A stretch of 64,000 nucleotides of DNA from CAZLDI01 sp964558415 (GTDB lineage: Bacteria; Chloroflexota; Dehalococcoidia; SM23-28-2; RBG-16-64-32). Shown here piece after piece: positions 15,337-24,998 of the stretch. Each line of letters begins with the position of its first letter. Position 1 is the stretch's first letter. The notes below the pieces were generated by a model. It saw only the letters and a list, made by a program, of their open reading frames with translations, searched no databases and was not told where the DNA came from. The position numbers and the translations under genes were made by a program. The stretch is taken from NCBI GenBank assembly GCA_964558415.1, contig CAZLDI010000001.1, positions 124,001 through 188,000 on the forward strand, written 5' to 3'.

Positions 15337-18300
15337 CTACGGCGGGAAGGGGCAGGTGGCGTTGAAGGCGCGCGCGGCGCCCAGCATCGGCGGAAAGCCG
15401 CTGGGGCCGGAGACGAAGGCGGCGAGGTCTGCAAGGTTGATGAACTGCCCGAAGGTCGCGCCCGGGACGACGTCCCAGCGCGAGCTGAAGCCCGCATCGC
15501 CCGGGTCCTTGTTCAACCGCCGTATCGGCGCCACGTAGCTGCCCAGGTCCACGATGTCAGTCTTGTTCGTGCTGATGCCGCCAGTCACCAGGTCACTGGG
15601 CCAGCCGTCCAGCCCGCACGGGTCCTGGCTGCTGGTGCCGATCTTGAACTGCCCTTCTGAGTAAACGCCGAACTCGGCGCAGCCGTCGTTCACCACGCCG
15701 TCGGCATCATCGTCAGCGGCGCCGATGCAGTCGTTCCCCGTCTCAGCCGGTCCTACAGCAGGGCAGCCGTCGTTGACGGACGTGTCGGGCAGAATCACGT
15801 CATCGAACGGGTCGTCGTTCACGGCGTTGGCGCAGAGCGGCGCGCCGCTCTCCGCCGCGTCGGTATAGCCGTCGTTGTCGTCATCGGCATCGTTGAAGGC
15901 CGGGATGCAGGCGGAGAATTCAGATGTGTTGCCGGCGCCATCTCGGGCCGTCGCGGTGACGAAGCTGCCTATTGGCGCGGCGGATCCGACCGCTGCCTGG
16001 ACCGCCCCGTCACCGTTCGCGTCGGTGCCAACTACCAGGCTGCCTATGTAGGTCCTGCCCTCACCGTGACCTGAGCCGTCGCAGGAGGGGCTATGGAAGA
16101 ACTCAAGAGTAAAGCCACTGCTCGGCGTGCTGTTCAGGGATGCCCCAACAACGTTGCCACCGTAGGAGGTGAGAAGCGGAAAGTTCTGGAGGTTGTTGGA
16201 GCCGGCGTCCGGATCGTCCAAGTCGTTGGCGGTGACGCCGAATGCGCAGAAAAGCGGGCACACCAGGAGATCGATGCCCAGGCCGCCGTTGGAGTGGATG
16301 GAATTGCCGGAGATCCGATTGCCGGCGCCGAGCTCAACGACCACACCGTCGGCGCCGTTGAACGCGATCGTATTGGCTGCAGACGGGACAAGGGCGTTCC
16401 CAATCATGTTGCCGCTCCTGATCTGGCAAACGCATACACCGATGCCGTCGTTCCCGAGTGGCGTGACGCCATCGGCTCGAGTCCCGATCAGGTTGCCCTG
16501 CACGATGTTGCTGTCGGAGTTGAGAAAGACGCCGTAACCCTTGCCGCTCGAGAGGTTCGTACCGGCGATAACGTTGCCTTCGCCTGCGCCACTGCCGCCG
16601 ATGATGTTGCTGTCGCCACCGACCACGAGTACGCCGTAGCCATCGTTGCCGCGGTCCTGCGCGCCGGTGACGTCGGTCCCGATGTAGTTCCCCTGTATCC
16701 GGTTAGCGGTGGCGGCGGAGCTTTGTATCTCCACGCCTCCCCACCCGTTGGCTGAGATGATGTTGCGCGCCGCGGCGGAGGATCCTCCCACAATATTGTT
16801 GGAGGCGGAGACGATACTTACCCCGAAGCTGAAATTGCCCAGTGCCGCCGTGCCGTTCACAGCGAGGCCGATGTAGTTTCCGACCACGTCGTTCAAGGTC
16901 GATCCGGAGCCGATTATCTCCACCCCATAACTGCCGTTTCCGGCCACGACATTGCAGGCGCCCGTGCACGCCCCTCCCGGCGTCGTCCCCACGGTTCCAC
17001 CGATGAAGTTGTTGGTCGAGTCCTGCACAAGTATCCCGCCTTGTATACCGCCGCTGAGCACGGAAGCGCCGGACGCGCCGACCCCTATGTAGTTGCCCCG
17101 GATAGACGTCTCCAGCGAGGGACCCAGCAGTAAAATCCCCCAGGCATCGTTTCCCGAGACAACGTTTCGTTGCGACGCGTTAGTCCCGCCTATCAGGTTC
17201 TCAATGCCGTCGACGACCCTGATGCCCGTCTGATTCGCGAGCGACGCAGTTCCGGCGGCGTTCGTGCCGATGTAGTTGCCGTAGACTTCGTTGTCGCTGC
17301 CGGCTATGTAGATCCCGTTGTCGCCGTTGCCGGAGATGAGGTTGCCTTCCCCGGCGGTGGGCCCGCCAATATCGTTGAGGGCGCTCTCGTTGTGCACTCC
17401 GTCGACCGCGTTACCAAGGGGGGATGTGCCGTCCCCGTTGGTTCCAATCCGGTTGCCCTGGACCCTGTTTCCCGTTGCGGCAACCCCGACGATCTCGACG
17501 CCGTGCAGACCGTTGCCGGAAATCACGTTCTGCCCACCGATAAGGCCTATTTTGTTGTCCGGCGAGCCAACGATGAGAATGCCGTCAAACGTATTACCGC
17601 GATCGGCTGTGGCGTCCGCGTTTGTGCCTATGTAGTTCCCCCGCACGTAGTTGTTGGTCGTCCCGGCATCCGAGATCTGGACACCATCCGAACCGTTGCC
17701 CGAGATGACGTTGCGCTCGTTCGCATCGTCGAATCCGACCACGTTGGAGTCTGCCCCGCCGTCGACGCGAATGCCGTCCAGGGTGTTCCCGATGGCTGCG
17801 CTCCCGTCATGCTTCAGGCCAATGATGTTACCCCAAACCACATTGCTGTCGGCGTTCTCGCCGTTGATGAATATCCCCCGTCCATCGTTGCCGGAGATGA
17901 GGTTGCATTGCCCGCCGCAGCCCGTGCCCGCGAGCGAATTGAAGCCGCCGACCTGATTGCTGGTCGAGTTGTTGATGTACACGCCATGGACGCCGTTGCC
18001 AATATCATCGGCGCCGTGTGTGCCGACTCCGATGTAGTTGCCCTGGATGACATTGCTCAGCACAAGCGCGCCGGCGATCTCGATCCCGTTGGCGTCATTG
18101 CCTGAGATCACATTGCGCTCGCCGGGCGTCGTCCCGCCTATGACGGTACTGGGGGCGGAGCCGACATGAATCCCATCAATGCTGTTGCCTTGATCCGCCT
18201 CGCCGGTTATCGAGACGCCAATGTGATTCCCCTTAATCATATTGGCTCCTGCGGATGAGCCATTAATGAAGATCCCGTTGTGCATGTTGCCGGCGATTAT

Positions 18301-19119
18301 GTTACAGGCGCCTTCGCACGCCACCCCAGGAAAGGTGTTTACTCCACCGATCGTGTTGTTCCCGGCGTTCTCGATGTATACGCCGTTTTCCAGGTTGCCT
18401 GCCGCGCCGGACACGGCCGGGGGGCCTAAGTTGTTCCCGCGGATCATGTTGCCGGTTGAAGTCGCACCATCGATCCTCACGCCGTTCAGCGCGTTGCCGG
18501 AGATGACGTTGCGATCGGCCGCGGTTGTGCCACCGATGATGTTGTCGGGTGAACCCGCTATGTAAACGCCGTTACCCAGGTTGCGGAAGGCGGGCAGGAC
18601 TTCGCCCGCGCTGTTCGTGCCGATATAGTTGCCCACGACCGTGTCAGAACCGGAGACGGAGATCTGGATACCGTCGCCGCCGAAGCGGTTGATCACCATC
18701 GCGCGTATCGTGCTGCCGCCCCCACCGGCGTTGATCTGCAGCCCATCGCTGCCGGCGCCGGCCATGAAGCCGTCTAGCTCGATGCGTGTCGCTCCCCCTG
18801 TGTTTCCGTTGATCGTGACCGGCTGTGTTATCGCCGGCAGGGCGCCTCCCGGGGCGATGGTGGGGACGCCCGCGCCCAGCGCGAAGTTGATCGTGTCTGC
18901 GCCAAAATGTGCGTTCGCCTCCTCGATAGCTGCCCGCAGCGTGCAGACGCCGGGCGCCCCGACAATTTCACAGATCCCGTTTCCCTGGGCTACGTCCCCT
19001 ACGTTCTGCGCGCTGTTCACGGTGAACGTTACGTGAGACGCGCCCGCGCGATCAGGGCCGAAGGGCAGTGTGGCGAGCGCAAGAGCGCTGGCGACGACCA
19101 GAAATCGTAGGTGATTCAT
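15337..19119 (-). CDS. giant secreted parallel beta-helix protein with CSLREA-type start and dockerin-like C-terminus
   Basis: 1260 residues. A signal peptide (about 1-27) precedes a CSLREA-type segment (NGICEIVGAPGVCTLRAAIEEANA). Roughly residues 130-1000 are made of about 20 copies of a beta-helix repeat: GN-x-ISGN-x-x-NG-[VI], then N-x-[IV]-x-GN-[YH]-IGT/V. The DNA of this stretch looks repetitive because of it. A spacer with VNDGCP repeats comes next, then DPCGLDGWPSDL and the shared ~90-residue C-terminal module (DIVDLGSYVAPIRRL, RWDVVPGATFG, INLADLAAF, FPPML, RAFN, CPFPP). Such beta-helix proteins often bind or cleave polysaccharides, but no catalytic residues can be named. It is parallel to, and 159 bp upstream of, the preceding secreted protein. 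Confidence 0.82.
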   Translation of the reverse strand: MNHLRFLVVASALALATLPFGPDRAGASHVTFTVNSAQNVGDVAQGNGICEIVGAPGVCTLRAAIEEANAHFGADTINFALGAGVPTIAPGGALPAITQPVTINGNTGGATRIELDGFMAGAGSDGLQINAGGGGSTIRAMVINRFGGDGIQISVSGSDTVVGNYIGTNSAGEVLPAFRNLGNGVYIAGSPDNIIGGTTAADRNVISGNALNGVRIDGATSTGNMIRGNNLGPPAVSGAAGNLENGVYIENAGNNTIGGVNTFPGVACEGACNIIAGNMHNGIFINGSSAGANMIKGNHIGVSITGEADQGNSIDGIHVGSAPSTVIGGTTPGERNVISGNDANGIEIAGALVLSNVIQGNYIGVGTHGADDIGNGVHGVYINNSTSNQVGGFNSLAGTGCGGQCNLISGNDGRGIFINGENADSNVVWGNIIGLKHDGSAAIGNTLDGIRVDGGADSNVVGFDDANERNVISGNGSDGVQISDAGTTNNYVRGNYIGTNADATADRGNTFDGILIVGSPDNKIGLIGGQNVISGNGLHGVEIVGVAATGNRVQGNRIGTNGDGTSPLGNAVDGVHNESALNDIGGPTAGEGNLISGNGDNGIYIAGSDNEVYGNYIGTNAAGTASLANQTGIRVVDGIENLIGGTNASQRNVVSGNDAWGILLLGPSLETSIRGNYIGVGASGASVLSGGIQGGILVQDSTNNFIGGTVGTTPGGACTGACNVVAGNGSYGVEIIGSGSTLNDVVGNYIGLAVNGTAALGNFSFGVSIVSASNNIVGGSSAAARNIISANGWGGVEIQSSAATANRIQGNYIGTDVTGAQDRGNDGYGVLVVGGDSNIIGGSGAGEGNVIAGTNLSSGKGYGVFLNSDSNIVQGNLIGTRADGVTPLGNDGIGVCVCQIRSGNMIGNALVPSAANTIAFNGADGVVVELGAGNRISGNSIHSNGGLGIDLLVCPLFCAFGVTANDLDDPDAGSNNLQNFPLLTSYGGNVVGASLNSTPSSGFTLEFFHSPSCDGSGHGEGRTYIGSLVVGTDANGDGAVQAAVGSAAPIGSFVTATARDGAGNTSEFSACIPAFNDADDDNDGYTDAAESGAPLCANAVNDDPFDDVILPDTSVNDGCPAVGPAETGNDCIGAADDDADGVVNDGCAEFGVYSEGQFKIGTSSQDPCGLDGWPSDLVTGGISTNKTDIVDLGSYVAPIRRLNKDPGDAGFSSRWDVVPGATFGQFINLADLAAFVSGPSGFPPMLGAARAFNATCPFPP

Positions 19120-19225
19120 GCAGGACGCCGTTCGCGGGAGGTTCCGTAATTAGAGCATGCACGGTGTACGTTGTCAATCTGCGTCGTGCCGCCTGCGGCG
19201 ATGAGTCTGGAAGCGGTATGGCGCG

Positions 19226-20695
19226 CTACCGACTGGCGGCAGCGCGGGCGGCATCGCTGAAGATTACTGCGGTGCTGCTGTCCACCCAGTCGAAGAGCGG
19301 CTGCGGGTACAGGCCCACGGTCATTACGCCCAGCACGAGGATGGTGAGAGCGGCATATTCCGGCCAGGGCGTGCGGAAGCGGCTGGGGTCCTCGGGCTCG
19401 CCGAGGTACATCTGCTTGACGATGATCAGGTAGTAGTAAAGGGAGACGAAGCTCATCGTCACCGCCACTCCGGCGAGCCAGATCAGGTCTTCCTGCGCCG
19501 CCGCCTGGAACAGAATGAACTTGGTCGCGAAGCCGGCGAAGAGCGGCATGCCGGCGAGCGAGAAGAGCGCGATGGAGAGGCACAGTGCGAGGTAAGGCGC
19601 GCGTTCCGCCAGGCCGGCGAAGTCCTTGAGCTCCTCTTTGCCCGTCCAGTTGTAATAGATGATCACACACACGAATGCGCAGAGGTTGGTAACGGCATAG
19701 CCGATCATATGCAGCACCAGCGCGCTCGCCGAGTCGGGCGATAGAGCCGCGATGCCCATAAGCAGGTAGCCCACCTGCCCGATGCTGCTGTAGGCCAGCA
19801 GCCGCTTGATGTTCGACTGCTGGATCGCCACCAGGTTGCCGAGGACCATCGTGGCGACGGAAAGGCCGGCGATCAAGTACCGCCAGTCGTCGATTAGCGG
19901 TGTGAACGCTTCGGCAAACAGCTTCAGGAAGAGGGCAAAGCCCGCTGCCTTCGAGATGGCAGAGATCAGAGCGGTGATGGGCAGCGGAGCTCCCTCGTAA
20001 GCGTCCGGCGTCCACATGTGGAACGGCACGGCGGCGACCTTGAACCCGAGTCCCGCGATCATCAGCGCCAGACCCAGGAACATCGCCATCTCGTAGTCGC
20101 TGTTGTCCCCGGAGAGCGCCGCACCGATGGCGGCGTAGTCCGTGGACTGCGTGACACCGTAGATCAGGCTGATGCCGTAGAGGAAGATCGCGCTGGAGAA
20201 GGCGCCGAGGAGCATATACTTAAGCCCGCCCTCGTTGGAGCGCACGTCGAACTTCGCATACGAGGTCAGCACGTAAAGGCTGAAGCTCAGCAGCTCGAGC
20301 GAAATGTACGCCGTAAGCAGCTCGCCGGCGGCGGCCATGCCGTTGGCGCCGACGACGCAGAGCAGGATGAGCGCGTAGTACTCGCCCGGGTGGAGAAGGC
20401 GCTCCTTCACGTAGCGTGCGGAGGCGATGCAGGCGAAGACACCGATCAGGCCGAAGAACACGCGGAACAGCGTGGTGTAGTCGTTGACGTCTACGAGGCC
20501 GGCGAAGTTGCGGGTGTCGTCGACCCAGATGAGCGAGACGAGTGTCGCGGCGCCGGCGCCGGCCGCCGCGACATAGCCGAGCAGCTCTTTGCCGATGCGC
20601 CCCCAGAAGAGGTCGAGAAGAATGACCCCTCCGGCCCAGGCGACGAGTAAGAGCTCCGGGGCGAGCAGCTCCCAGTCCAGGTTGATCCCGCTCAC
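19226..20695 (-). CDS. nuoN: NADH-quinone oxidoreductase subunit N
   Basis: Antiporter-like proton-pumping subunit of complex I, 489 residues with about 14 predicted membrane helices. Characteristic segments are ELLSFSLYVLTSYAK, FKVAAVPFHMWTPDAYEGAP, LLAYSSIGQVGYLLMG and the C-terminal GLYPQPLFDWV. The start is GTG at 20695, overlapping the nuoM stop in a GTGA. It is the last gene of the operon. No clear terminator is visible in the ~100 bp after it. Confidence 0.96.
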   Translation of the reverse strand: MSGINLDWELLAPELLLVAWAGGVILLDLFWGRIGKELLGYVAAAGAGAATLVSLIWVDDTRNFAGLVDVNDYTTLFRVFFGLIGVFACIASARYVKERLLHPGEYYALILLCVVGANGMAAAGELLTAYISLELLSFSLYVLTSYAKFDVRSNEGGLKYMLLGAFSSAIFLYGISLIYGVTQSTDYAAIGAALSGDNSDYEMAMFLGLALMIAGLGFKVAAVPFHMWTPDAYEGAPLPITALISAISKAAGFALFLKLFAEAFTPLIDDWRYLIAGLSVATMVLGNLVAIQQSNIKRLLAYSSIGQVGYLLMGIAALSPDSASALVLHMIGYAVTNLCAFVCVIIYYNWTGKEELKDFAGLAERAPYLALCLSIALFSLAGMPLFAGFATKFILFQAAAQEDLIWLAGVAVTMSFVSLYYYLIIVKQMYLGEPEDPSRFRTPWPEYAALTILVLGVMTVGLYPQPLFDWVDSSTAVIFSDAARAAASR

Positions 20696-22197
20696 GACCC
20701 GATCCCCGGCAAGTTCTGCACGCTTTCAGTTATGCGGTCGACGAACGGCGCCGGCCACAGCCCCATAAACAGAATGAACGCGATGAGCAACGCACCGGCG
20801 AACTGTTCGCCGGGCCGCATCTCCTTCAAGCTCTCCCACTTCTCGTTCCAGGGACCGAAGTAGGCCCGCGCCAGCATGCGCAAGACGTACGTGGCCGTCA
20901 GCGCGGCCGCGAGGATACCGAGCGCGCCGGCCCAGTAGTAGCCGGCCTGGAAGGTGCCGACGAAGATATGGAACTCCGCCACGAAGCCGGCCAGACCGGG
21001 CAGGCCGAGCGAGGAGAGTCCGGCGACGGCGAAGAACGCCGAGTGTCGGGGCATGCGTTTAGCAAGGCCGCCGAATACCGTCATGTCGCGCACGTGCGCC
21101 TGGTCGTAGACCGCGCCGACGTTCGTGAACATGAGGGCGGTCATGATGCCGTGAGCGAACATCTGGAGGACGGCCCCGGTGACGCCGATGTCGTTCATCG
21201 TCGCGAGTCCCATCAGGACAAAGCCCATGTGGCTCACGCTGGAGTACCCCACCATGTACTTGAGGTCCGTCTGCGCGAGCGCCGAGACCGCGCCGTAGAG
21301 CGCGCCACAGACGCCGAGCGTCATCAGCGCCGGCGCCCAGAAGGCAGCGCCCTCCGGCAAGAGCGTCATCCCGACACGCAAGATGCCGAACGCGCCCAGC
21401 TTCATCAGCACTCCGGCGTGGAGCATCGAGACGCCCGTCGGCGCGGCAACGTGGCCGTCGGGCGACCAGGTGTGAAACGGCCACATGCCGGCAAGGATGC
21501 CGAAGCCGATCATGTAGAAGGGGAAGACCGCTTTCTGGAAGTCCTCGTCGTAGGCCACCGCCCCCAGTGCGGGAAGGTCAAAGGTGCCGATATTCGCCTC
21601 AGTGAAGGTCGCGAAGATGCCGATGAAGATGAGGACGCTGCCCGCTACCAGGTAGAGCACCAGCTTCATGGCGCCGTACTCTTTGGTGCGCACGAACGTA
21701 CCGAAGTCGCTGCTGGCGCCCCACACAGCGATCAGGAGATACATCGGCAGCACGGCCACTTCATACCAGAAGAAGAGGAAGAAGAGGTCCTGTGAGATGA
21801 ACACTCCGAACACGCCCGATACCAACAGGTACAGCAGAACGAAAAAGTCTTTGTTGCGGTGGGCGATGTTCCAGGAGACGAACGACGCCGCGAAGACGAC
21901 GATGCCGTTGAGCAGCACCAGCGGCGCAGCGATTCCGTCCACCGCCAGGTGCAGCGAGATACCGTGCTCGCCCAGGAAGCCGACGTTCTCCAGCCAGTCC
22001 CAGCGCAGGGCAAAGCGCAGCCCGCTGCCGCCCTCGTACTCGTAGGCGATGAAGACCGCGAGCGAGAGCGCGAACTGCACGCCGCCGGAGGCGACCGCAA
22101 CGTAACGCACAAGCTGCGGATAGCGGGAGGGAATGAGCATGAAGACGATCACGCTCCCCAGCGGGACGGCCAGCAGCGCGAGGAGAACGGCGTCCAT
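20692..22197 (-). CDS. nuoM: NADH-quinone oxidoreductase subunit M
   Basis: Antiporter-like subunit of the complex I membrane arm, 501 residues. Diagnostic blocks are LFFLFFWYEVAVLPMYLLIAVWG, MWPFHTWSPDGHVAAPTGVSMLHAGVLMKLG and KYMVGYSSVSHMGFVLMGLAT, with the conserved Glu in the first and pumping Lys residues in the others. I set the start at the ATG at 22197 (MDAVLLALLAVPLG); the open frame upstream reads as antisense of nuoL with an Arg-rich translation. It begins 2 bp after the nuoL stop and overlaps nuoN. Confidence 0.96.
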   Translation of the reverse strand: MDAVLLALLAVPLGSVIVFMLIPSRYPQLVRYVAVASGGVQFALSLAVFIAYEYEGGSGLRFALRWDWLENVGFLGEHGISLHLAVDGIAAPLVLLNGIVVFAASFVSWNIAHRNKDFFVLLYLLVSGVFGVFISQDLFFLFFWYEVAVLPMYLLIAVWGASSDFGTFVRTKEYGAMKLVLYLVAGSVLIFIGIFATFTEANIGTFDLPALGAVAYDEDFQKAVFPFYMIGFGILAGMWPFHTWSPDGHVAAPTGVSMLHAGVLMKLGAFGILRVGMTLLPEGAAFWAPALMTLGVCGALYGAVSALAQTDLKYMVGYSSVSHMGFVLMGLATMNDIGVTGAVLQMFAHGIMTALMFTNVGAVYDQAHVRDMTVFGGLAKRMPRHSAFFAVAGLSSLGLPGLAGFVAEFHIFVGTFQAGYYWAGALGILAAALTATYVLRMLARAYFGPWNEKWESLKEMRPGEQFAGALLIAFILFMGLWPAPFVDRITESVQNLPGIGS

Positions 22198-22199
22198 GC

Positions 22200-24131
22200 C
22201 TATGCCCTCAGCACCAGCAACAGCACCGCGATCCCGATGACGCCGCTCACGATCGCCAGGGCGTAGTTGGGTATCTTCCCTGTCTCCAGGAACTTGAGGC
22301 CGAAACCGGTGAATGCGCCGAGGCCGGCGGAACCGTCCACGGCGGTGTCGTTCACGATGTTGCGGTCGAACCACGCGACGATGCGGCCGAGAGAGAGCAC
22401 AACGCGGTCAATGACGAACTGGTAGGCGTGGTCGATGTAGTAGCGGTTGTACAGCAGGGTGTATACCGGCCGGAACACGTCGCCCGCCCGCCGGGCCGGC
22501 TCTGCCTTGCCCGACCACAGGTTGTATCCGACCCCGATGCCACCGGCGCCGAGGATGGTCGACAGGATTGCGACTTCCCATGAGAACTCGAACTTTTCCG
22601 GCTCCTCCAGGAACACGAACTCCCCGAAGCCGCCGGGGAAGCCGAGCGCCTCACCCACAGGCGTGAACACCACGAAGCCGCCGACGAGGGTGAGAGCGGC
22701 GAGCGGGATCAGCGGAAGGGTCATCGCCGGTTCGGCGTCATGCGCGTGATCGACGGCGTGCTGATCGCGCGCCTCGAACAGGAACGTGCGGATGAAAAGG
22801 CGCGTCATATACAGGCTGGTAATGAACAGGCTCGCCAGGGCGAGAATGTAGACGGCCAGATTTTGGTGGCTGTCCGCTGCGTGGAGCACTTCGTCCTTCG
22901 CCCAGAATCCGGAGAGCGGGAAGATGCCGATCATCGCCAGCGTGCCGATTGCGAAGACTGCCGTAGTCACGGGCATCTTGCGGGCCAGGCCTCCGAGTTC
23001 GTTGATGTCCTGCTTTTCGGTGGCGTGGATGACGGAGCCAGAGCAAAGGAAGAGGGAGGCCTTGAAACACCCGTGGACGAGCAGATATAGCATCGCGGCG
23101 GTGACGGAATGCGAGCCGAGCGCGAGCATCATCAGCCCGAGGCTGTTCAGCGTGGAGTAGGCGATCACGCGCTTGATGTCGGTCGCGACCAGGCCCATCG
23201 TCGCGGAGATCATTACGGTCGTGAGCGCCAGGCCCGTCACGACGTTGAGCGCGATGGGGTCGGCGACCTCGAAAAGCGGCAGCATCCTCGCCACCATGTA
23301 GACGCCGGCGACGACCATCGTGGCGGCGTGGATCAGCGCGGAGACCGGCGTCGGGCCCTCCATCGCGTCCGGCAGCCAGACGTGCAACGGGAACTGCCCC
23401 GACTTGCCGACGGCGCCGGCGAACAGGAACAGAACCGAGATCGTGAGATAAGTGTTACCTGACAGGCCCAGGCCGCCGAGATCGGCGTCGTTGAACCCGC
23501 CTTCCTCAGCAAAGTGGAAGATCTCCGAGATGTCGAAGGTGCCCGCCTGGAGGTAGATCAGCAGGATGCCGATCAGGAAGCCGACGTCGCCGATGCGCGT
23601 GGTGATGAACGCCTTCTTCGCCGCTTCCGCGGCGGAGCGCTTCTCCCACCAGAAGCCGATCAGCAAGAAAGAGCAGAAGCCAACGCCCTCCCAGGCTGCG
23701 TAGAGGAAAAGCAGGTTATCCGCGAGTACGAGTGTGAGCATGGAAGCCGCGAACAGGGACATGACCGTGAAGTACCAACCATACTTCGGGTCGCCGCGCA
23801 TGTAGCCCACGGAGTAGACCTGCACGGTGAGGGCGACGAACGAGACGACGGCGAGCATGACGATCGCGATCTCGTCGACCAGGAAGCCGAGCCGTATCTC
23901 GAAGTCTGCGAACCGCACCCATTCCCAGCTCTTGCCCCCGCCGGCAAACCCCGGTTCTTCCACGACGTCCAGCAGATCGGCGAGGACCGGGAAGAAGAGG
24001 ACGAACGAGGCGGCGATCGCGCCTATCGCAATGAAGTCGCCACCGCGCGGGAGGTACTTTCCCGCGAGGAGGAGAATGACGAACGCCGCGGCTGGTAGCG
24101 CCGGGATGAGCCAGGCTTGTTCCATGCCCAT
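22200..24131 (-). CDS. nuoL: NADH-quinone oxidoreductase subunit L
   Basis: Distal antiporter-like subunit with the long lateral helix, 643 residues. Motifs are YAAWEGVGFCSFLLIGFWWEKRSAAEAAKKAF, KSGQFPLHVWLPDAMEGPTPVSALIHAATMV and KRVIAYSTLNSLGLMM. The start is the ATG at 24131, because AGGAGGT lies 6 bp upstream on the minus strand; an ATG two codons later is also possible. The upstream gene is not nuoK but a four-helix-bundle gene inserted between the two, so the usual nuoK-nuoL junction is broken here. Confidence 0.96.
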   Translation of the reverse strand: MGMEQAWLIPALPAAAFVILLLAGKYLPRGGDFIAIGAIAASFVLFFPVLADLLDVVEEPGFAGGGKSWEWVRFADFEIRLGFLVDEIAIVMLAVVSFVALTVQVYSVGYMRGDPKYGWYFTVMSLFAASMLTLVLADNLLFLYAAWEGVGFCSFLLIGFWWEKRSAAEAAKKAFITTRIGDVGFLIGILLIYLQAGTFDISEIFHFAEEGGFNDADLGGLGLSGNTYLTISVLFLFAGAVGKSGQFPLHVWLPDAMEGPTPVSALIHAATMVVAGVYMVARMLPLFEVADPIALNVVTGLALTTVMISATMGLVATDIKRVIAYSTLNSLGLMMLALGSHSVTAAMLYLLVHGCFKASLFLCSGSVIHATEKQDINELGGLARKMPVTTAVFAIGTLAMIGIFPLSGFWAKDEVLHAADSHQNLAVYILALASLFITSLYMTRLFIRTFLFEARDQHAVDHAHDAEPAMTLPLIPLAALTLVGGFVVFTPVGEALGFPGGFGEFVFLEEPEKFEFSWEVAILSTILGAGGIGVGYNLWSGKAEPARRAGDVFRPVYTLLYNRYYIDHAYQFVIDRVVLSLGRIVAWFDRNIVNDTAVDGSAGLGAFTGFGLKFLETGKIPNYALAIVSGVIGIAVLLLVLRA

Positions 24132-24135
24132 GGCC

Positions 24136-24696
24136 CTACCTCCTGTCCCCGCCGGGAAGGAGGAAGGAGGAAGGGGGAAGGAGGGTGTCGATTTCGTCAG
24201 AAGTTCCGTAGGTGGGACGGTCTTCCGCGATGCGGTTCCAGGAGCCATCCTTCGCCTTCACCGCCAGTGATCTCATGAGCGCAACGAGAATGTTTCCAAC
24301 GTCCGATGCGAGAGGCGTGATCCGCGCAAAGTCGGCCGGATCCAATAAGCCGTTAGCGACCATGAAGTGAAGATGCGACTCAAGTTCCGCTAATGAGGCC
24401 CTCGCGATGTCCAGAAAACGGAGGTAGTCCTTCACACCGCCGCGTGTATATCCCTCGGCGATGTTGCCGGAAACGGATAACGCAGACCGCATGACCTGAC
24501 TGACGAGCCATGGCGGCATCTGCTGGGAGCTGGTGCTGGCGTATACCGCCGATGCCAGCGCCTGTGCCTTCTGCCATGCGATGAGCTTCCTGAAGCCCCG
24601 GCCCGCCGGCACTTCTTCCTTCTTCCTTCCTCCTGCTTCCTTCGCCGCCGGAGCTTCTTCCCTCGTCCTCCCTCCTGCTTCCTTCGCCGTTACCAT
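24136..24696 (-). CDS. four-helix-bundle protein of the 23S rRNA intervening-sequence (S23/IVP) family
   Basis: A 186-residue ORF inserted between nuoK and nuoL. The core, from about residue 35 to 150, matches the family seen inside rRNA intervening sequences and widely as stand-alone genes: FRKLIAWQKAQALASAVYA, then MRSALSVSGNIAEGYTRGGVKDYLRFLDIARASLAELESHL. The N-terminal 33 residues are two near-copies of a 14-residue unit (AKEAGGRKKEEVP) coded by purine-rich repeats, and the C-terminal LLPPSSFLLPGG is coded by the complementary pyrimidine-rich arm. The real protein may therefore start later, for example near the FRKLIAW segment. The ORF overlaps the nuoK stop by 7 nt. The family's function is unsettled; RNA binding has been suggested. 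Confidence 0.75.
   Translation of the reverse strand: MVTAKEAGGRTREEAPAAKEAGGRKKEEVPAGRGFRKLIAWQKAQALASAVYASTSSQQMPPWLVSQVMRSALSVSGNIAEGYTRGGVKDYLRFLDIARASLAELESHLHFMVANGLLDPADFARITPLASDVGNILVALMRSLAVKAKDGSWNRIAEDRPTYGTSDEIDTLLPPSSFLLPGGDRR
24150..24689 (-). repeat. IVS-like element: complementary purine/pyrimidine-rich arms around the four-helix-bundle gene
   Basis: On the plus strand the left arm (about 24150-24184) is GGAAGGAGGAAGG-type sequence, and the right arm (about 24612-24647) is CTTCCTTCTTCC-type sequence. The arms can pair over roughly 25-30 imperfect bases and enclose most of the ORF. The right arm is duplicated with a 42-bp period (second copy ending at 24689). The layout, a paired stem enclosing an S23-type ORF, is the same as in rRNA intervening sequences, but here it sits in an mRNA between nuoK and nuoL. 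Confidence 0.5.
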
Positions 24697-24998
24697 TTCA
24701 TGGTGTCCGCTTCGTCTACGTTGGCGGTGGCCTTGTTGCGGTACAGGCGCAGGATTATCGCGAGGGCGAGGCCGACTTCCGCGGCGGCGATGGTGATCAC
24801 GAAGATCGCGAAGATGATGCCGGTGAACGCCTCCGGCGAGAGATAAACCGCGAAGGCGATGAAGTTAATGCTGACCGCCTGCAGCATGAGCTCCACGGAC
24901 ATCAGGATGAGCACCGCGCTGCGGCGGGCCAGCACACCGTACATGCCGAGCGAGAAGAGGATCGCGCCGAGGACCAGGAAGTTGTTTAGCGGGATCAT
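24690..24998 (-). CDS. nuoK: NADH-quinone oxidoreductase subunit K
   Basis: Small membrane-arm subunit, 102 residues with three transmembrane helices. The conserved acidic residues sit in VLILMSVELMLQAVSINF and in ITIAAAEVGLALAIIL. The tail (RNKATANVDEADTMKW) is a little longer than in E. coli. The ATG at 24998 overlaps the nuoJ stop (ATGA), so the two are coupled. It is followed immediately by the inserted four-helix-bundle gene. Confidence 0.96.
   Translation of the reverse strand: MIPLNNFLVLGAILFSLGMYGVLARRSAVLILMSVELMLQAVSINFIAFAVYLSPEAFTGIIFAIFVITIAAAEVGLALAIILRLYRNKATANVDEADTMKW

Noticed and set aside
15337..19119. Long repetitive stretch that could suggest a CRISPR array or tandem repeats
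   Set aside because: The repeats vary and are codon-phased: they encode beta-helix units (GNxISGN, NxIxGNxIGT). There are no identical 20-40 bp repeats with unique spacers.
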